Source: Harmonia axyridis (lineage: Eukaryota; Arthropoda; Insecta; Coleoptera; Coccinellidae). Taken from it: DNA of 64,000 nt. The stretch is taken from NCBI RefSeq assembly GCF_914767665.1, contig NC_059502.1, positions 46,598,753 to 46,662,752 of the forward strand. Direction: 5' to 3'. Position 1 is the stretch's first letter; each line of letters begins with the position of its first letter. The translations under genes were made by a program, and so were the position numbers. Positions 9,802 through 19,104 of this stretch are shown piece by piece. A model generated the notes under the pieces. That model did no database searches. It saw nothing but the letters and a program-made list of their open reading frames with translations, and was not told the origin of the DNA.

Positions 9802-12336
9802 TCACGTTATCCCTACGACTGCTGAACTTGTTGAAATTCTTTCTGTATGTGATCCTTCCAATTCTCTCCCACAGAACCGGTCATAATGAATCAAATAAGA
9901 ATAGATGGAGCTGATATTATTTACATCCCTTCTGTAGTTCATCGAACAGGTTTGACGTTTAATATGATACATCTCTAAGAAACATCTTTTTCTTCCACTA
10001 ACTTCAATTTCTAGGATTTTGGTGGAATCATAATTCATTGGATGATCTTTGTCCCGGGTATGGTCTGCTAGGGCACAAATCTTACTTGAATTCTTGATGT
10101 CGCTTTTGTGTTGAGCAATCCTTCTCTTCAGAAGCTGAGACGTCTGACCAATGTACACCTCACTGCATATTGAACAAGGAATACAATATACCACACCACT
10201 CATGTTATCAACAGTCATCCTATCTTTCACTCGACTATATAATCTGTCAATTTTAAAATAAGATTTCTGAATCAGCATAGTTTCTGTGGTCTTTAAGAGG
10301 TTAATTAATGCGTTTGTCATACCATTAATTAGGGGAATAGACAAGTAAAGAATTCTACCCGTGTTCTCAGTGTCCACAGTGGTGGATGCGCTCCTCTCTC
10401 CATTCGTTGGCCTTGTCGAAGGAGTGGTATTATAAATCAATCTGGACAATAACCTTTTTGGGTATCCATTCTCTAGCATCAACTGCATCAACAACCTCAG
10501 ATTCTGCCGCCTTAGACTTGGATGGGCAACCTTTTCTATACGATTCTTCAATCCTAAAATCATGTTTACCTTTTGTCCATGTGAATGATTAGAAAAATAG
10601 TGTATGTATCTCCCTGAACTTGTTGGTTTTCGGTACCAATCCAGAATCAGCCTATTTTCCAGTGTTCGAATCACCCTTGTATCCAGGAATGGGACTCCAT
10701 TCGCTGTTTCTTCCTCCAAAGTAAACTGTATACTTTCATGTTCACTGTTAAACTTGTCTAGAACGAAAGCAACCTGGTCTTTAGGTACAGCACATATTAG
10801 ATCATCAACATATTTCTTGATGAAAGGAATGTGAAAAGGAATACTAACAAGAATGCGGTCCAGAAGGAAATCCATTACTAATTCAGCAATGGATGGACTG
10901 AAGTTGGAACCCATAGGGGAACCGAGCACCTGCTTGAAGAACCTACCATTAAAAAGAAAATAGTTTGAAGAAAACAGGAACTTGATGGCATGGATGAATT
11001 CTTCTTTTGGTAGACTTGTGTGGTTTCTGATAGTATCCCACTTATTCTCAACAGCTGAAACTGCCAACTCGACAGGAATGTTGGTGAAAAGAGATACAAC
11101 GTCCAGGCTGATCAGGACATATTCAACAGGTAACTGGAAATCATTCACATACTGGGCAAAAGCAAAGGAATCTTCAATAAAATATCTACTTCTGGTAGAA
11201 GAAAGACATTTAGACAGGATGTCTGAAACAAAAACTGACAGTTTGGATGTGGGGGTGTTAACAGATGATATTATTGGTCTCAAGGCAAGAATGGGTTTGT
11301 GGATTTTTGGTAAACCGTAGAATCTAGCTGGAACTGAATTGTAAATGTACAGTGATTTACCTTGTATTTGTGTTATGTGGCCCTCACTGACCCATCGTTT
11401 AATCAATGCATTACATTTACCTTGTATTGTAACGGTTGGATCTCTGTTGGTAAGAAGTTGGTAATATTGTACATTAAGTAAAATTTCGTTGGAGAGCTCT
11501 ATGTACTGATCCTTATCCATCAAAAACGTAACATTGCCTTTATCAGCCCGTAACACAAGCAATTCTTGATGTTCACTTAGGTATCTCTTACAGTGGTAAA
11601 ATTCTCTCTGGAAAATATTATTAGTCCTTTTTCCAGGTTTGATGTAGTTTGTGATAATATTAACAGCTTGGGAACGTTTGATGTTCTTTCCCTCATCTGA
11701 CAGTCTATCATTAAGATCAATAATGCCCTCCACATCTGACAACAGCCTCGACATGGACACCTCCCTTAAAGGAATATCAATGCCGAATTTGGGGCCCAGT
11801 GCTAGAAATTTCAATATTCTATCTGGTACAATAACAGTACTAACATTCTTAATCCACCTTTCCTGTGGTTCTACTCTCTTTAAAAGTTCATCTGACAGAG
11901 CTCTCACCTTCATCAGATTTCTCTCCCTAATAGTAGCAAATTCTCTTCTGTACCTTCTGGACTGGTAAGTTTCAAAACGACTTAGCATCTCTGGTGGAAG
12001 CAACCCCTCCAAGATCTGCCACAACCTGGAAGAATCACACTCCATTCTTCCTATCCTGCTCACAGTCACAGTGATCTCAAATTGAAGAACGAGACGTCTT
12101 GATTTCTCCAACATAGCCTGAACCTGTCTGGACGAACCTGAATCACTTGCTGAGCTGAACAAATAATTCATATTGTTGGAAATATGTTTGGGAAGTAAAC
12201 CCTGTCTTTTGCATTCCAAAAGGAACACTCTTCGGTTTCTATAAGATGCCAGTTTCATATTATATGACGACCATGACTTCAACGCTTCACATGCTACTCT
12301 TCCATAGTTGTTTCTCACTTCTGCATAAAACCCCAT
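9802..12336 (-). CDS. Penelope-like element RT / GIY-YIG endonuclease, 844 aa, intact
   Basis: One uninterrupted frame from ATG at 12336. The N-terminal ~330 residues are the PLE-specific region. RT follows: RFYGLPKIHKP (about 338-348), ISLDVVSLFTNIP with motif A Asp (409-421), VLGSPMGSNFSP (470-481) and KKYVDD (507-512), the catalytic YxDD. A C-terminal GIY-YIG nuclease has VVYCIPCSICSEVYIGQT at 715-732, with the PLE CxxC insertion between the two hallmark tyrosines. PLE nucleases nick target DNA to prime reverse transcription. All catalytic motifs are present with no stops or frameshifts. Neighbouring truncated copies are close to identical, so this family was active recently. Confidence 0.95.
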   Translation of the reverse strand: MGFYAEVRNNYGRVACEALKSWSSYNMKLASYRNRRVFLLECKRQGLLPKHISNNMNYLFSSASDSGSSRQVQAMLEKSRRLVLQFEITVTVSRIGRMECDSSRLWQILEGLLPPEMLSRFETYQSRRYRREFATIRERNLMKVRALSDELLKRVEPQERWIKNVSTVIVPDRILKFLALGPKFGIDIPLREVSMSRLLSDVEGIIDLNDRLSDEGKNIKRSQAVNIITNYIKPGKRTNNIFQREFYHCKRYLSEHQELLVLRADKGNVTFLMDKDQYIELSNEILLNVQYYQLLTNRDPTVTIQGKCNALIKRWVSEGHITQIQGKSLYIYNSVPARFYGLPKIHKPILALRPIISSVNTPTSKLSVFVSDILSKCLSSTRSRYFIEDSFAFAQYVNDFQLPVEYVLISLDVVSLFTNIPVELAVSAVENKWDTIRNHTSLPKEEFIHAIKFLFSSNYFLFNGRFFKQVLGSPMGSNFSPSIAELVMDFLLDRILVSIPFHIPFIKKYVDDLICAVPKDQVAFVLDKFNSEHESIQFTLEEETANGVPFLDTRVIRTLENRLILDWYRKPTSSGRYIHYFSNHSHGQKVNMILGLKNRIEKVAHPSLRRQNLRLLMQLMLENGYPKRLLSRLIYNTTPSTRPTNGERSASTTVDTENTGRILYLSIPLINGMTNALINLLKTTETMLIQKSYFKIDRLYSRVKDRMTVDNMSGVVYCIPCSICSEVYIGQTSQLLKRRIAQHKSDIKNSSKICALADHTRDKDHPMNYDSTKILEIEVSGRKRCFLEMYHIKRQTCSMNYRRDVNNISSIYSYLIHYDRFCGRELEGSHTERISTSSAVVGIT

Positions 12337-12455
12337 GCTTAAATATCAACAATTTTAATTCCCAATATACAACAATAGTTATAAGTTAGATAAGGGGTGT
12401 GGGAAAATTGATAAGTGTTATAATGTCACTCTTCTTTATTTCATTTAGTCGACGT

Positions 12456-12612
12456 CGACTTGTTGAAATTCTTTCTGTATGTGATCCATCCAATTCTCTC
12501 CCACCGAACTGGTCATAATGAATCAAATAAGAATAGATGGAGCTGATATTATTTACATCCCTTCTGTAGTTCATCGAACAGGTTTGGCGTTTAATATGAT
12601 ACATCTCTAAGA
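12456..12612 (-). mobile_element. Truncated upstream PLE copy joined head-to-tail
   Basis: Encodes only YHIKRQTCSMNYRRDVNNIS through HTERISTS of the PLE C-terminus, then joins the leader of the full-length copy at 12455. A partial tandem (one unit feeding into the next) is typical for PLEs. Its other end abuts TA repeat at the same truncation point as the other fragments. Confidence 0.85.
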
Positions 12613-12744
<132 letters not shown>

Positions 12745-13496
12745 TCTTAGAGATGTATCATATTAAACGCCAAACCTGTTCGATGAACTACAGAAGGGAT
12801 GTAAATAATATCAGCTCCATCTATTCTTATTTGATTCATTATGACCAGTTCGGTGGGAGAGAATTGGATGGATCACATACAGAAAGAATTTCAACAAGTT
12901 CAGCAGTCGTAGGGATAACGTGAAAATGAATTCTGTGTTCTAGGCCATTTCTGTGAGAGGGGATTGGTTTCGGTTCATGGAATCTTTCAAAAAATCGCAT
13001 TTGTTCTGAGTTCGGTGAGAGTGAATTACTGCAACCGATGTGATTTAATGCTACTCTATGTTTCATCTGTCATGTGCGTGTATTCTGTGGCAAGTCTGGT
13101 TGACAACATTTTTGACAACCTCTCATTTTGTTGATTATTCTGTTTACCTTATTTACTTATTATAATTGATTTCTACTCCTTTACTAACGAAGTATCAGAT
13201 CTTTTTTCGCTGAAGTTGTTGATGTTCTTGTTAGTTGCTTTCTTGAGAGCTTTTGATTTGTTTTCAAATAAGATCTTTACAACTCTGTATTTCGGTATGT
13301 ACTATTTTTACATGTTTTGTGATTGCCTTATTTTGACTGTTTTTTATTGCTATTGTAGAGTCCTGAAGAAGGTCCCCATCGGGATCGAAACGTCGACTAA
13401 ATGAAATAAAGAAGAGTGACATTATAACACTTATCAATTTTCCCACACCCCTTATCTAACTTATAACTATTGTTGTATATTGGGAATTAAAATTGT

Positions 13497-13499
<3 letters not shown>
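12745..13499 (+). mobile_element. 5'-truncated PLE copy in inverted orientation
   Basis: Plus-strand copy of the PLE 3' third: C-terminal coding from tcttagagatgtatcat, 3' UTR, then the terminal sequence with hammerhead candidate and the end attgttgata abutting TA repeat. It mirrors 9203-9978 and 8140-8478. Confidence 0.9.
13359..13398 (+). ncRNA. Hammerhead ribozyme candidate in PLE terminus
   Basis: Identical motif to 9343-9304: AGTC 13359-13362, CTGAAGA 13363-13369, stem II GGTCCC 13371-13376 with GGGATC 13381-13386, GAAA 13387-13390, CGTC 13391-13394, GACT 13395-13398. Predicted cleavage is between 13394 and 13395. Confidence 0.8.

Positions 13500-13544
<45 letters not shown>
13500..13544. 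repeat. (TA)n between two PLE families
   Basis: About 45 bp TA repeat. The end of one PLE lies on its left and the 5' truncation of a different PLE on its right. Confidence 0.9.
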
Positions 13545-13547
<3 letters not shown>

Positions 13548-13929
13548 GATATAGACTATACAGAAGACATTGAAAAGTAATGTTGTGTATCAACTAAGTT
13601 GTCAAGATTGTCACGGTATTTATGTTGGCCAAACTTCCCAATGGGTGAAAAACAGAATAAATCTACACAGATCAGACATTAGAAGCGGTAAGGATAGATG
13701 TGCATTGGCGACACATGCGCATAACCTAGACCATCAAATTGACTTTGAAAACTTAGAAATTTTAAAAACTGAAAACAATTATCACAAAAGACTTATCCAC
13801 GAAATGATCCAAATAAATAAAAGAGAAAACTCTATAAATAAAAAATCTGATACTAAAAAATTAAGTAATATATACAGCTATCTGTTAAAAAAAGAAACTG
13901 AATTCTATGACGGCCCACTCGATGAGTGA
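13545..13929 (+). CDS. PLE GIY-YIG endonuclease domain, fragment
   Basis: Open from the truncation through NVVYQLSCQDCHGIYVGQTS to a TGA. The VVYQLSC...GIYVGQT pattern is the PLE-type GIY-YIG with CxxC insertion. An Arg-x-x-x-His segment and a conserved SNIYSYLL stretch follow. The RT is missing because of 5' truncation, so the piece is non-functional by itself. Lys- and Asn-rich composition fits the AT-rich setting. Confidence 0.85.
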
Positions 13930-14188
13930 TTAGACATAAGGACAGATGACATTCCGTCAAAAAAAATACGACCCAGTAAAAAAATATAAGTTGAAACAAG
14001 ATTGCCATAGTACTTTTTGAGTTGAAATTAATTAGACATACCAAATTGTATTTTGAATTAAAAGGATTTTGCCATTTAATGATTGCACCAATTTCAATTG
14101 TTCATTGTATAACCTCAATTTCGGTAATTTACGAGATGATTTTAATTTACGTAAATGTATTAATGTTTTATATCTGTTTATTTTAGAC

Positions 14189-14225
14189 ACCCTGAAGAAG
14201 CAATAAAGTATTGCGAAAGCTTGGT
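14189..14225 (+). ncRNA. Hammerhead ribozyme candidate in second PLE
   Basis: Stem I ACC 14189-14191 pairs with GGT 14223-14225. Core CTGAAGA 14192-14198. Stem II GCAAT 14200-14204 pairs with ATTGC 14210-14214. Core GAAA 14215-14218, then GCTT. AGCT is self-complementary, again a minimal stem III. Sequence differs from the other family but the fold is conserved, which is covariation-like support. Confidence 0.65.
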
Positions 14226-14250
14226 TTAGAAAAAAGAGTACCACTTTTTT

Positions 14251-14515
14251 TTTCCTATCACAATTGAGCCTCTATTCCCTGAAGCATAGTGTTTATATAC
14301 ACTATGTTTGAGACAATGATCTTTTCCCCTATAATATTTTCAGATCTCTACAACTTCCGGTTATACCGGAAACAGACTACTACTTCCTTATTTCAAATGG
14401 CACACCCAGTATATTATTGCATCATTAGATAGCTTTTTTTATGGCAATTTCGGCAATATGCCATACCTTGGGTGAAAATTCAACGGCTCATGAGTTATTG
14501 GGATTCTTATGAAAA
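14251..14515. other. Unassigned sequence with a short palindrome
   Basis: Contains catagtgtttatatacactatg near 14284-14306, a near-perfect hairpin. Its left half with leader ccctgaag recurs at 56568-56583. No coding region recognised. Confidence 0.4.
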
Positions 14516-14518
14516 AAA

Positions 14519-15453
14519 AGGTGGCGATGAGGTATCACATCTTTTTGAATATTTCAGCAGAAAAAGCCTTTTTCGAAAAGAATTTGTTTTGTTTCGTTTA
14601 CGCAAATACGTAGTATTATAAGACTGTTTTCGGCTTGGACCAAAAATGTACAGGGTGTTTATAAGAGGATCATGAACTTGGACAATTCAAATTCATCAAA
14701 ACTCAAGATTTTCAAATTAGAACCTATATTTTTTATTATTTCTGTCGATTCTACGTACAAAAATAGTGGGGGTTACTTCAGCAAACCCTATACCTAAAAT
14801 GAATACTTCAAGAGTTATTGGGGAAGAACTTCAAATGAGGATAAACCGCTATTTATAACTGTGGGAATAACTGTCTGTTATTTCCGTAAAACACAGAAAG
14901 AAAATAAAATTCGATGTTTGGATAACTAAATTTTACATTTCATGAATTTTAAGTAATTTTTCGTTGGTATTGTTGAGAAATCCATAAACCAATACAATTT
15001 TTGAATTACGAATAATTCATTACAATTCTTGATATGTCAAATTTAGTTATGGAAACATCGAATTTTATTTTCTTTCTATGTTTTACGGAGGTAACAGACA
15101 GTTATTCCCACAGTTATAAATAGCGGTTTTTCCTCATTTGAAGTTCTTCCTCGATAACTCTTGAAGTATTCATTTTAGGTATAGGGTTTGCTGAAGTAAC
15201 CCCCACTATTTTTGTACGTTGAATCGACAGAAATAATAAAAAATATAGGTTCTGATTTGAAAATCTTGAGTTTTGATGAATTTGAGTTGTTCAAGTTCAT
15301 GATCCTCTTATAAACACCCTGTACATTTTTGGCCCAAGCCGAAAACAGTCTTATAATACTAGGTATTTGCGTAAACGAAAAAAAACAATTTTTTTCTAAA
15401 AAGGCTTTTTCTGCTGAAATATTCAAAAAGATGTGAGTTCTCATCGTCACCTT
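14519..15453. repeat. ~0.93-kb foldback element (arms about 420 bp)
   Basis: The left arm (about 14519-14940) and right arm (about 15040-15453) are reverse complements with scattered differences: aaaaagcctttttcgaaaag versus its mirror near 15393, and the centre reads aacatcgaatttt on both sides. The embedded word tacagggtgtttataagagg appears in both arms, so the arms may derive from an older cagggtg-type transposon end. The gypsy LTR at 15454 interrupts or abuts the right end. Confidence 0.85.
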
Positions 15454-17376
15454 TGTGACGTGTCGACCTTGAGTAAGCCGGTCACAAGGCTAATTTCGGC
15501 TCACGACTACACTCAGTGAAGATGGGAGTGAGTTCTTCAAAATTAGATGGAAGGTAATAATGGGCGCCAGGTAGAGATATGCCTGTCTTAAGAATAAATT
15601 GCGTACTCCTCTACCAGAGTAGCAATAAAACAAATCACTTAAGTCGAACGTTTAATAAAATTAAAATTTATGCATTGGTTGATAATAAAAAAAATAATGA
15701 AAAAGAATTCTCTAAATTACCAAGAGCCAGAAGGGCTTCCTATAAACTATAATCAACAACAAATGCCAGAAGGGCTTCCTACAACCTAAAATGCCTAAAC
15801 TAATCCTCAAGATAGAATACTTATATCAGCCACACTTGGCTTAGGCTAAACCTAAAACTTCAATACCAATACTAAACGTAAACGGAGTTCAACAAACTCC
15901 AAATATACCAGATAATAAACAAGACAAATAACCAAGTAAACAAGAAGATTGACCTAAACCACAGATCCCGAAGGAATATACAAATACAGTGGTTGTAATA
16001 ACTGACTGGTATAAAATAGTTGGTTGTATAAGGTGATAATAAATTCAAGTCACAAATCCTGAAGGGATACACAAGTATTAGAGTTGTTAAAATAAATGGC
16101 CAGTTAGTGAAGTGCACCTCACCGAAAACTGTTTACAATTTCCACACTATATAATAAGCATGAAACAACCTTTGATCAATATATTTCAATATAACTATCA
16201 ATGGATAGAAAATTTATAATATAACCGTTAACTCCTATTCAAAGGACTGATTTACTATCAGTACAATAAATCGTTACTTCCAAAACTAAATCTCAATACA
16301 GTACTCATTAAAGCCAGTGCAAGCACCAGGTTCCTGATACAAAATCAATATTGAAGGTTGACGGTGAGATCTCTATACGTAGAATGTACCATCTACTCGA
16401 GCTACACCATATGCCAGCAATATACTATCCACTCAAACTGTACCATATATCAGAATGTACCATACATAAGAACTGCACCAGAAATTCACCACCATACACC
16501 AGAAAATAAGTACCATAACCTCAAACCATACCATATACCAGACTCCAGAACTCCTGAACGTAACCAGGCACTAGGATTCTCAACGTATCCAGGCCGTTAC
16601 CAGGCACTAGGATTGTCAAAAATATCCAGGCACTAGGATTCCAAATCCAACCAGGCACTAGGACCCTAATAAAAGACTATAAGATATTGTCCACAGAATA
16701 CAAAAGGAATCTATACCTCTCAGATGTTGTTCGAGGGAAAAGGATCTTCTTGATATTCTTCGTGTAAGTTTCACAGTTGTTCGAACTAATCGCCGGGAAG
16801 GGAATCCTAATAAAATAGAAATCTCAGATAATGACACAAGATATAGGAATGATATCATACCTCTCAGATCTTCAGAGTAAATTTAATACAAGAGATGGGG
16901 CTTGTGGAAGAAAACTCTCATAATCACGTATAAAACGTATTTCCCAGAAATATTCACAATACCATAAACTAAACAGGGAATTACCCAAATTGAAGAAATA
17001 ATCGCCTATAACAAGGATGATTCCAGATCATATATTCTTCGATCAGGCAAATTTTCTTTTCCAAAAAACCTTCTCTCAAAATTATCACAAATCGCCGATA
17101 ACCTCTATCTGGTTCTGAAAATTTAATTTCCAACCATAGACTATACCAGTTGTCAAACGAAACTTCCCACACAGAAGGAAAACAATACAAGAAATCCAGA
17201 AATTATAAAATATTTCCCCACGGTAATGATAATCGACCTCATTTATCCGGAAATAATTGTTCCATAATAAATTCAAATTTATATTAATACGGAACAGTCC
17301 GAGTTGAATCAACAATCAACCTCTAGAGGGCGCACCACCAACCGAAATATCCAATGGTGTAAATTGAACCGTTACA
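15454..17376 (-). mobile_element. Gypsy 3' LTR (1.92 kb)
   Basis: Begins TGTGACGTGTCGACC and ends CCGTTACA, giving TG...CA termini. A near-identical copy lies at 19105-21162. It is directly next to a polypurine tract on the minus strand at 17392-17377, so it is the downstream LTR of the minus-strand element. It contains four copies of ccaggcactagga between 16560 and 16670. LTRs of nearly 2 kb are long for Ty3/Gypsy. Confidence 0.85.
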
Positions 17377-17392
17377 AATCCCCCCTTACTTT
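17377..17392 (-). promoter_or_regulatory. Polypurine tract of gypsy element
   Basis: Minus strand aaagtaaggggggatt immediately before the LTR TG. It primes plus-strand DNA synthesis in LTR retrotransposons, and its place fixes the element's orientation as minus. Confidence 0.75.
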
Positions 17393-17752
17393 AAAAAAAA
17401 TTTTACCAGAAGGGTCAAATTTTTTTTTGCCAGTAACTTCAAAAAGCCAAATACGGTAAACCAAATACCGACAATACTTCAATGAATCCCAAAGAAAACG
17501 ACACCAGCAAAACTCTAATACCGACACAACCAAAACCAGAATTGTCACACTTGAATTAACTTCAAAAGTCCAATATCACCAAAGTGAAACAGAGATGGAC
17601 AATATAGCATGTTGCTATCGTGGTTCTGACGATACGAAAGATGTTAAGCATATGTCAACCACTAGATGGGGGTAGTGACCACCCTAGTAAATTTATGCCC
17701 AAGGCAAGGGTTAACCATCCTTTAACCCAAGCAAAAACAAAAACAGCCAAAA

Positions 17753-18252
17753 TTAGTCAGACAATTGTTCATCCGTCAGTAGCTCCGGTGGATGAGTTTT
17801 TAAGTCCTTTATATGCCAGACTCCCTGGTGTTTACCGTCCTCACCCTGCAGTTCATAAGTCCAAGGGGATACCCGCGCTGAAATCAAGAAAGGTCCAACA
17901 TATTTCGGTGCCAGCTTAGCTGTAAAATATTTCGCGGCGTCCGAAAGCACCTGATTTCTTCTCCACACCAACTGGTTAACAGTGTATTGGACATCCCGAC
18001 GTCGAAGGTTGTAAGTTCGACTATTAGCCTCGTACGCTCTCGCCAACTTAATCTTAACGTCACCATATATTCTCGCGAAGGCTTTTTCCCGTTCTTTAGT
18101 CAAGGCAGACCTGTCGAAACTAATCTGATCAGGGCAGGTATTTTCACCCTTACACGAAACTTCCTTCCAAAAACAATAAAACTTGGAGAGTAACCGGTGA
18201 CTTCGTGCTTTGAGGAACGAATAGCTAACCCAACCTGGTTTAACTGTCTATC
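17753..18252 (-). pseudogene. Gypsy integrase C-terminal part
   Basis: Minus strand. RSALTKEREKAFARIYGDVK leads into VWRRNQVLSDAAKYF and KLAPKYVGPFLI, the GPY/F module of Ty3/Gypsy integrases, ending at a TGA with a hydrophilic tail. It is separated from the catalytic core by a nonsense codon at 18253-18255 (TGA, likely from TGG) and a frameshift between about 18130 and 18175. Confidence 0.8.
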
Positions 18253-19100
18253 TCAACCTCTGGGATCTTCTGACAGGTAAGACCTCAACATAGTTTTTAT
18301 AACCCTATTAATTCTTTCGACCGGATTAGCCTGGGGATGATATAGCGCGGTATACTGAATGGTAACATTATAAGATTGTAAAAACTTAACAAACTCTTTA
18401 GACCGAAATTGTACGCCATTATCGACAATGATGGAATTGGGACACCCAAAGACAGGAAAGACATGTGTATCCAGTATCTTTACAATGGCTGACGCGGTAG
18501 CCGTACGCAGTGGGAAAAGAAGAGGGAACTTGCTGAAACAATCCGCGACGACAAAAATATACTGGTTACCGGAGCGAGACCGAGGTAAAGGACCAACCAA
18601 ATCCGCAGACAGTAGCTCGAATGGTCGAGAAATTGAGACCTGTTTGGAGAGCATGAGGCCAGAAGGCTTCTCCTGGCTCGGTTTGATGGCATGGCAGGTT
18701 CTGCAGCAGCGAATAAACGAAGCCACGTCATATCGCATCTTTGGCCAGTAATACCGTTGTGCCAACTTACTATAGGTTTTGAAAACTCCCACATGAAGTA
18801 GAGTTTCATGGACCTGCCTAATTAAAGATTTTCTTCGAGGACGAGGAACAACTTCTCTCCAGTAATCCGAGTCAGAGGCCAATTCAGGAATTCGAGGTGT
18901 TACATTCTTGAAAAGCTTACCCTGAATGATTCGCCAGGATGGGAACCGGTGAGGGGCACGAGTCACTTTTCCCAGAAGTTTGTCATACCACAAATCCGTG
19001 GAATGACCCTGAGAAGTATCAACAGTATCGATGATAGGTACCGACCTTGATAAAGTATCCGGTATGATGTTACCTCTACCTTTACGATGGATAATGGTAT
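18253..19100 (-). pseudogene. Gypsy RNase H end and integrase core
   Basis: Minus strand. It starts with YTIIHRKGRGNIIPDTLSRS (end of RNase H), then integrase: zinc-binding H...H near HETLLHVGVFKTYSK with CRTCHA, then the catalytic triad D in LLSADLVGPLP, D in IIVDNGVQF and E in NPVERINR. It ends at a TGA at 18253. Joined with 21163-21637 once the solo LTR is removed, it forms one continuous pol frame. Confidence 0.9.
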
Positions 19101-19104
19101 AATC

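Larger units (their letters stand above)
9203..12455 (-). mobile_element. Full-length Penelope-like element (PLE)
   Basis: Minus-strand unit. A short 5' region (12455-12337) leads into an intact 844-codon ORF (12336-9802). A 3' UTR follows, then a terminal sequence (about 9620-9203) that includes a hammerhead candidate and repeats the 5' leader (caacaattttaattcccaat in both places). This terminal redundancy is the PLE pLTR arrangement. The 3' end abuts (TA)n. PLEs are retroelements whose RT is related to telomerase and whose RT is often joined to a GIY-YIG nuclease. The intact ORF implies recent activity. Confidence 0.9.
13545..14250 (+). mobile_element. Second, divergent PLE, 5'-truncated
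   Basis: Begins in the TA tract and keeps only the GIY-YIG domain, 3' UTR and a terminal hammerhead candidate. Its protein differs clearly from the 844-aa PLE, so it is a separate family. The right boundary is approximate, near the T-run after aaaaaagagtacc. Confidence 0.75.

Noticed and set aside
10386..11968. Plus-strand frames opposite the PLE ORF
   Set aside because: Antisense shadows of the 844-codon PLE reading frame.
16560..16670. Regularly spaced ccaggcactagga repeats as a CRISPR-like array
   Set aside because: Only four short copies with uneven spacers, inside an LTR of a eukaryotic retrotransposon.
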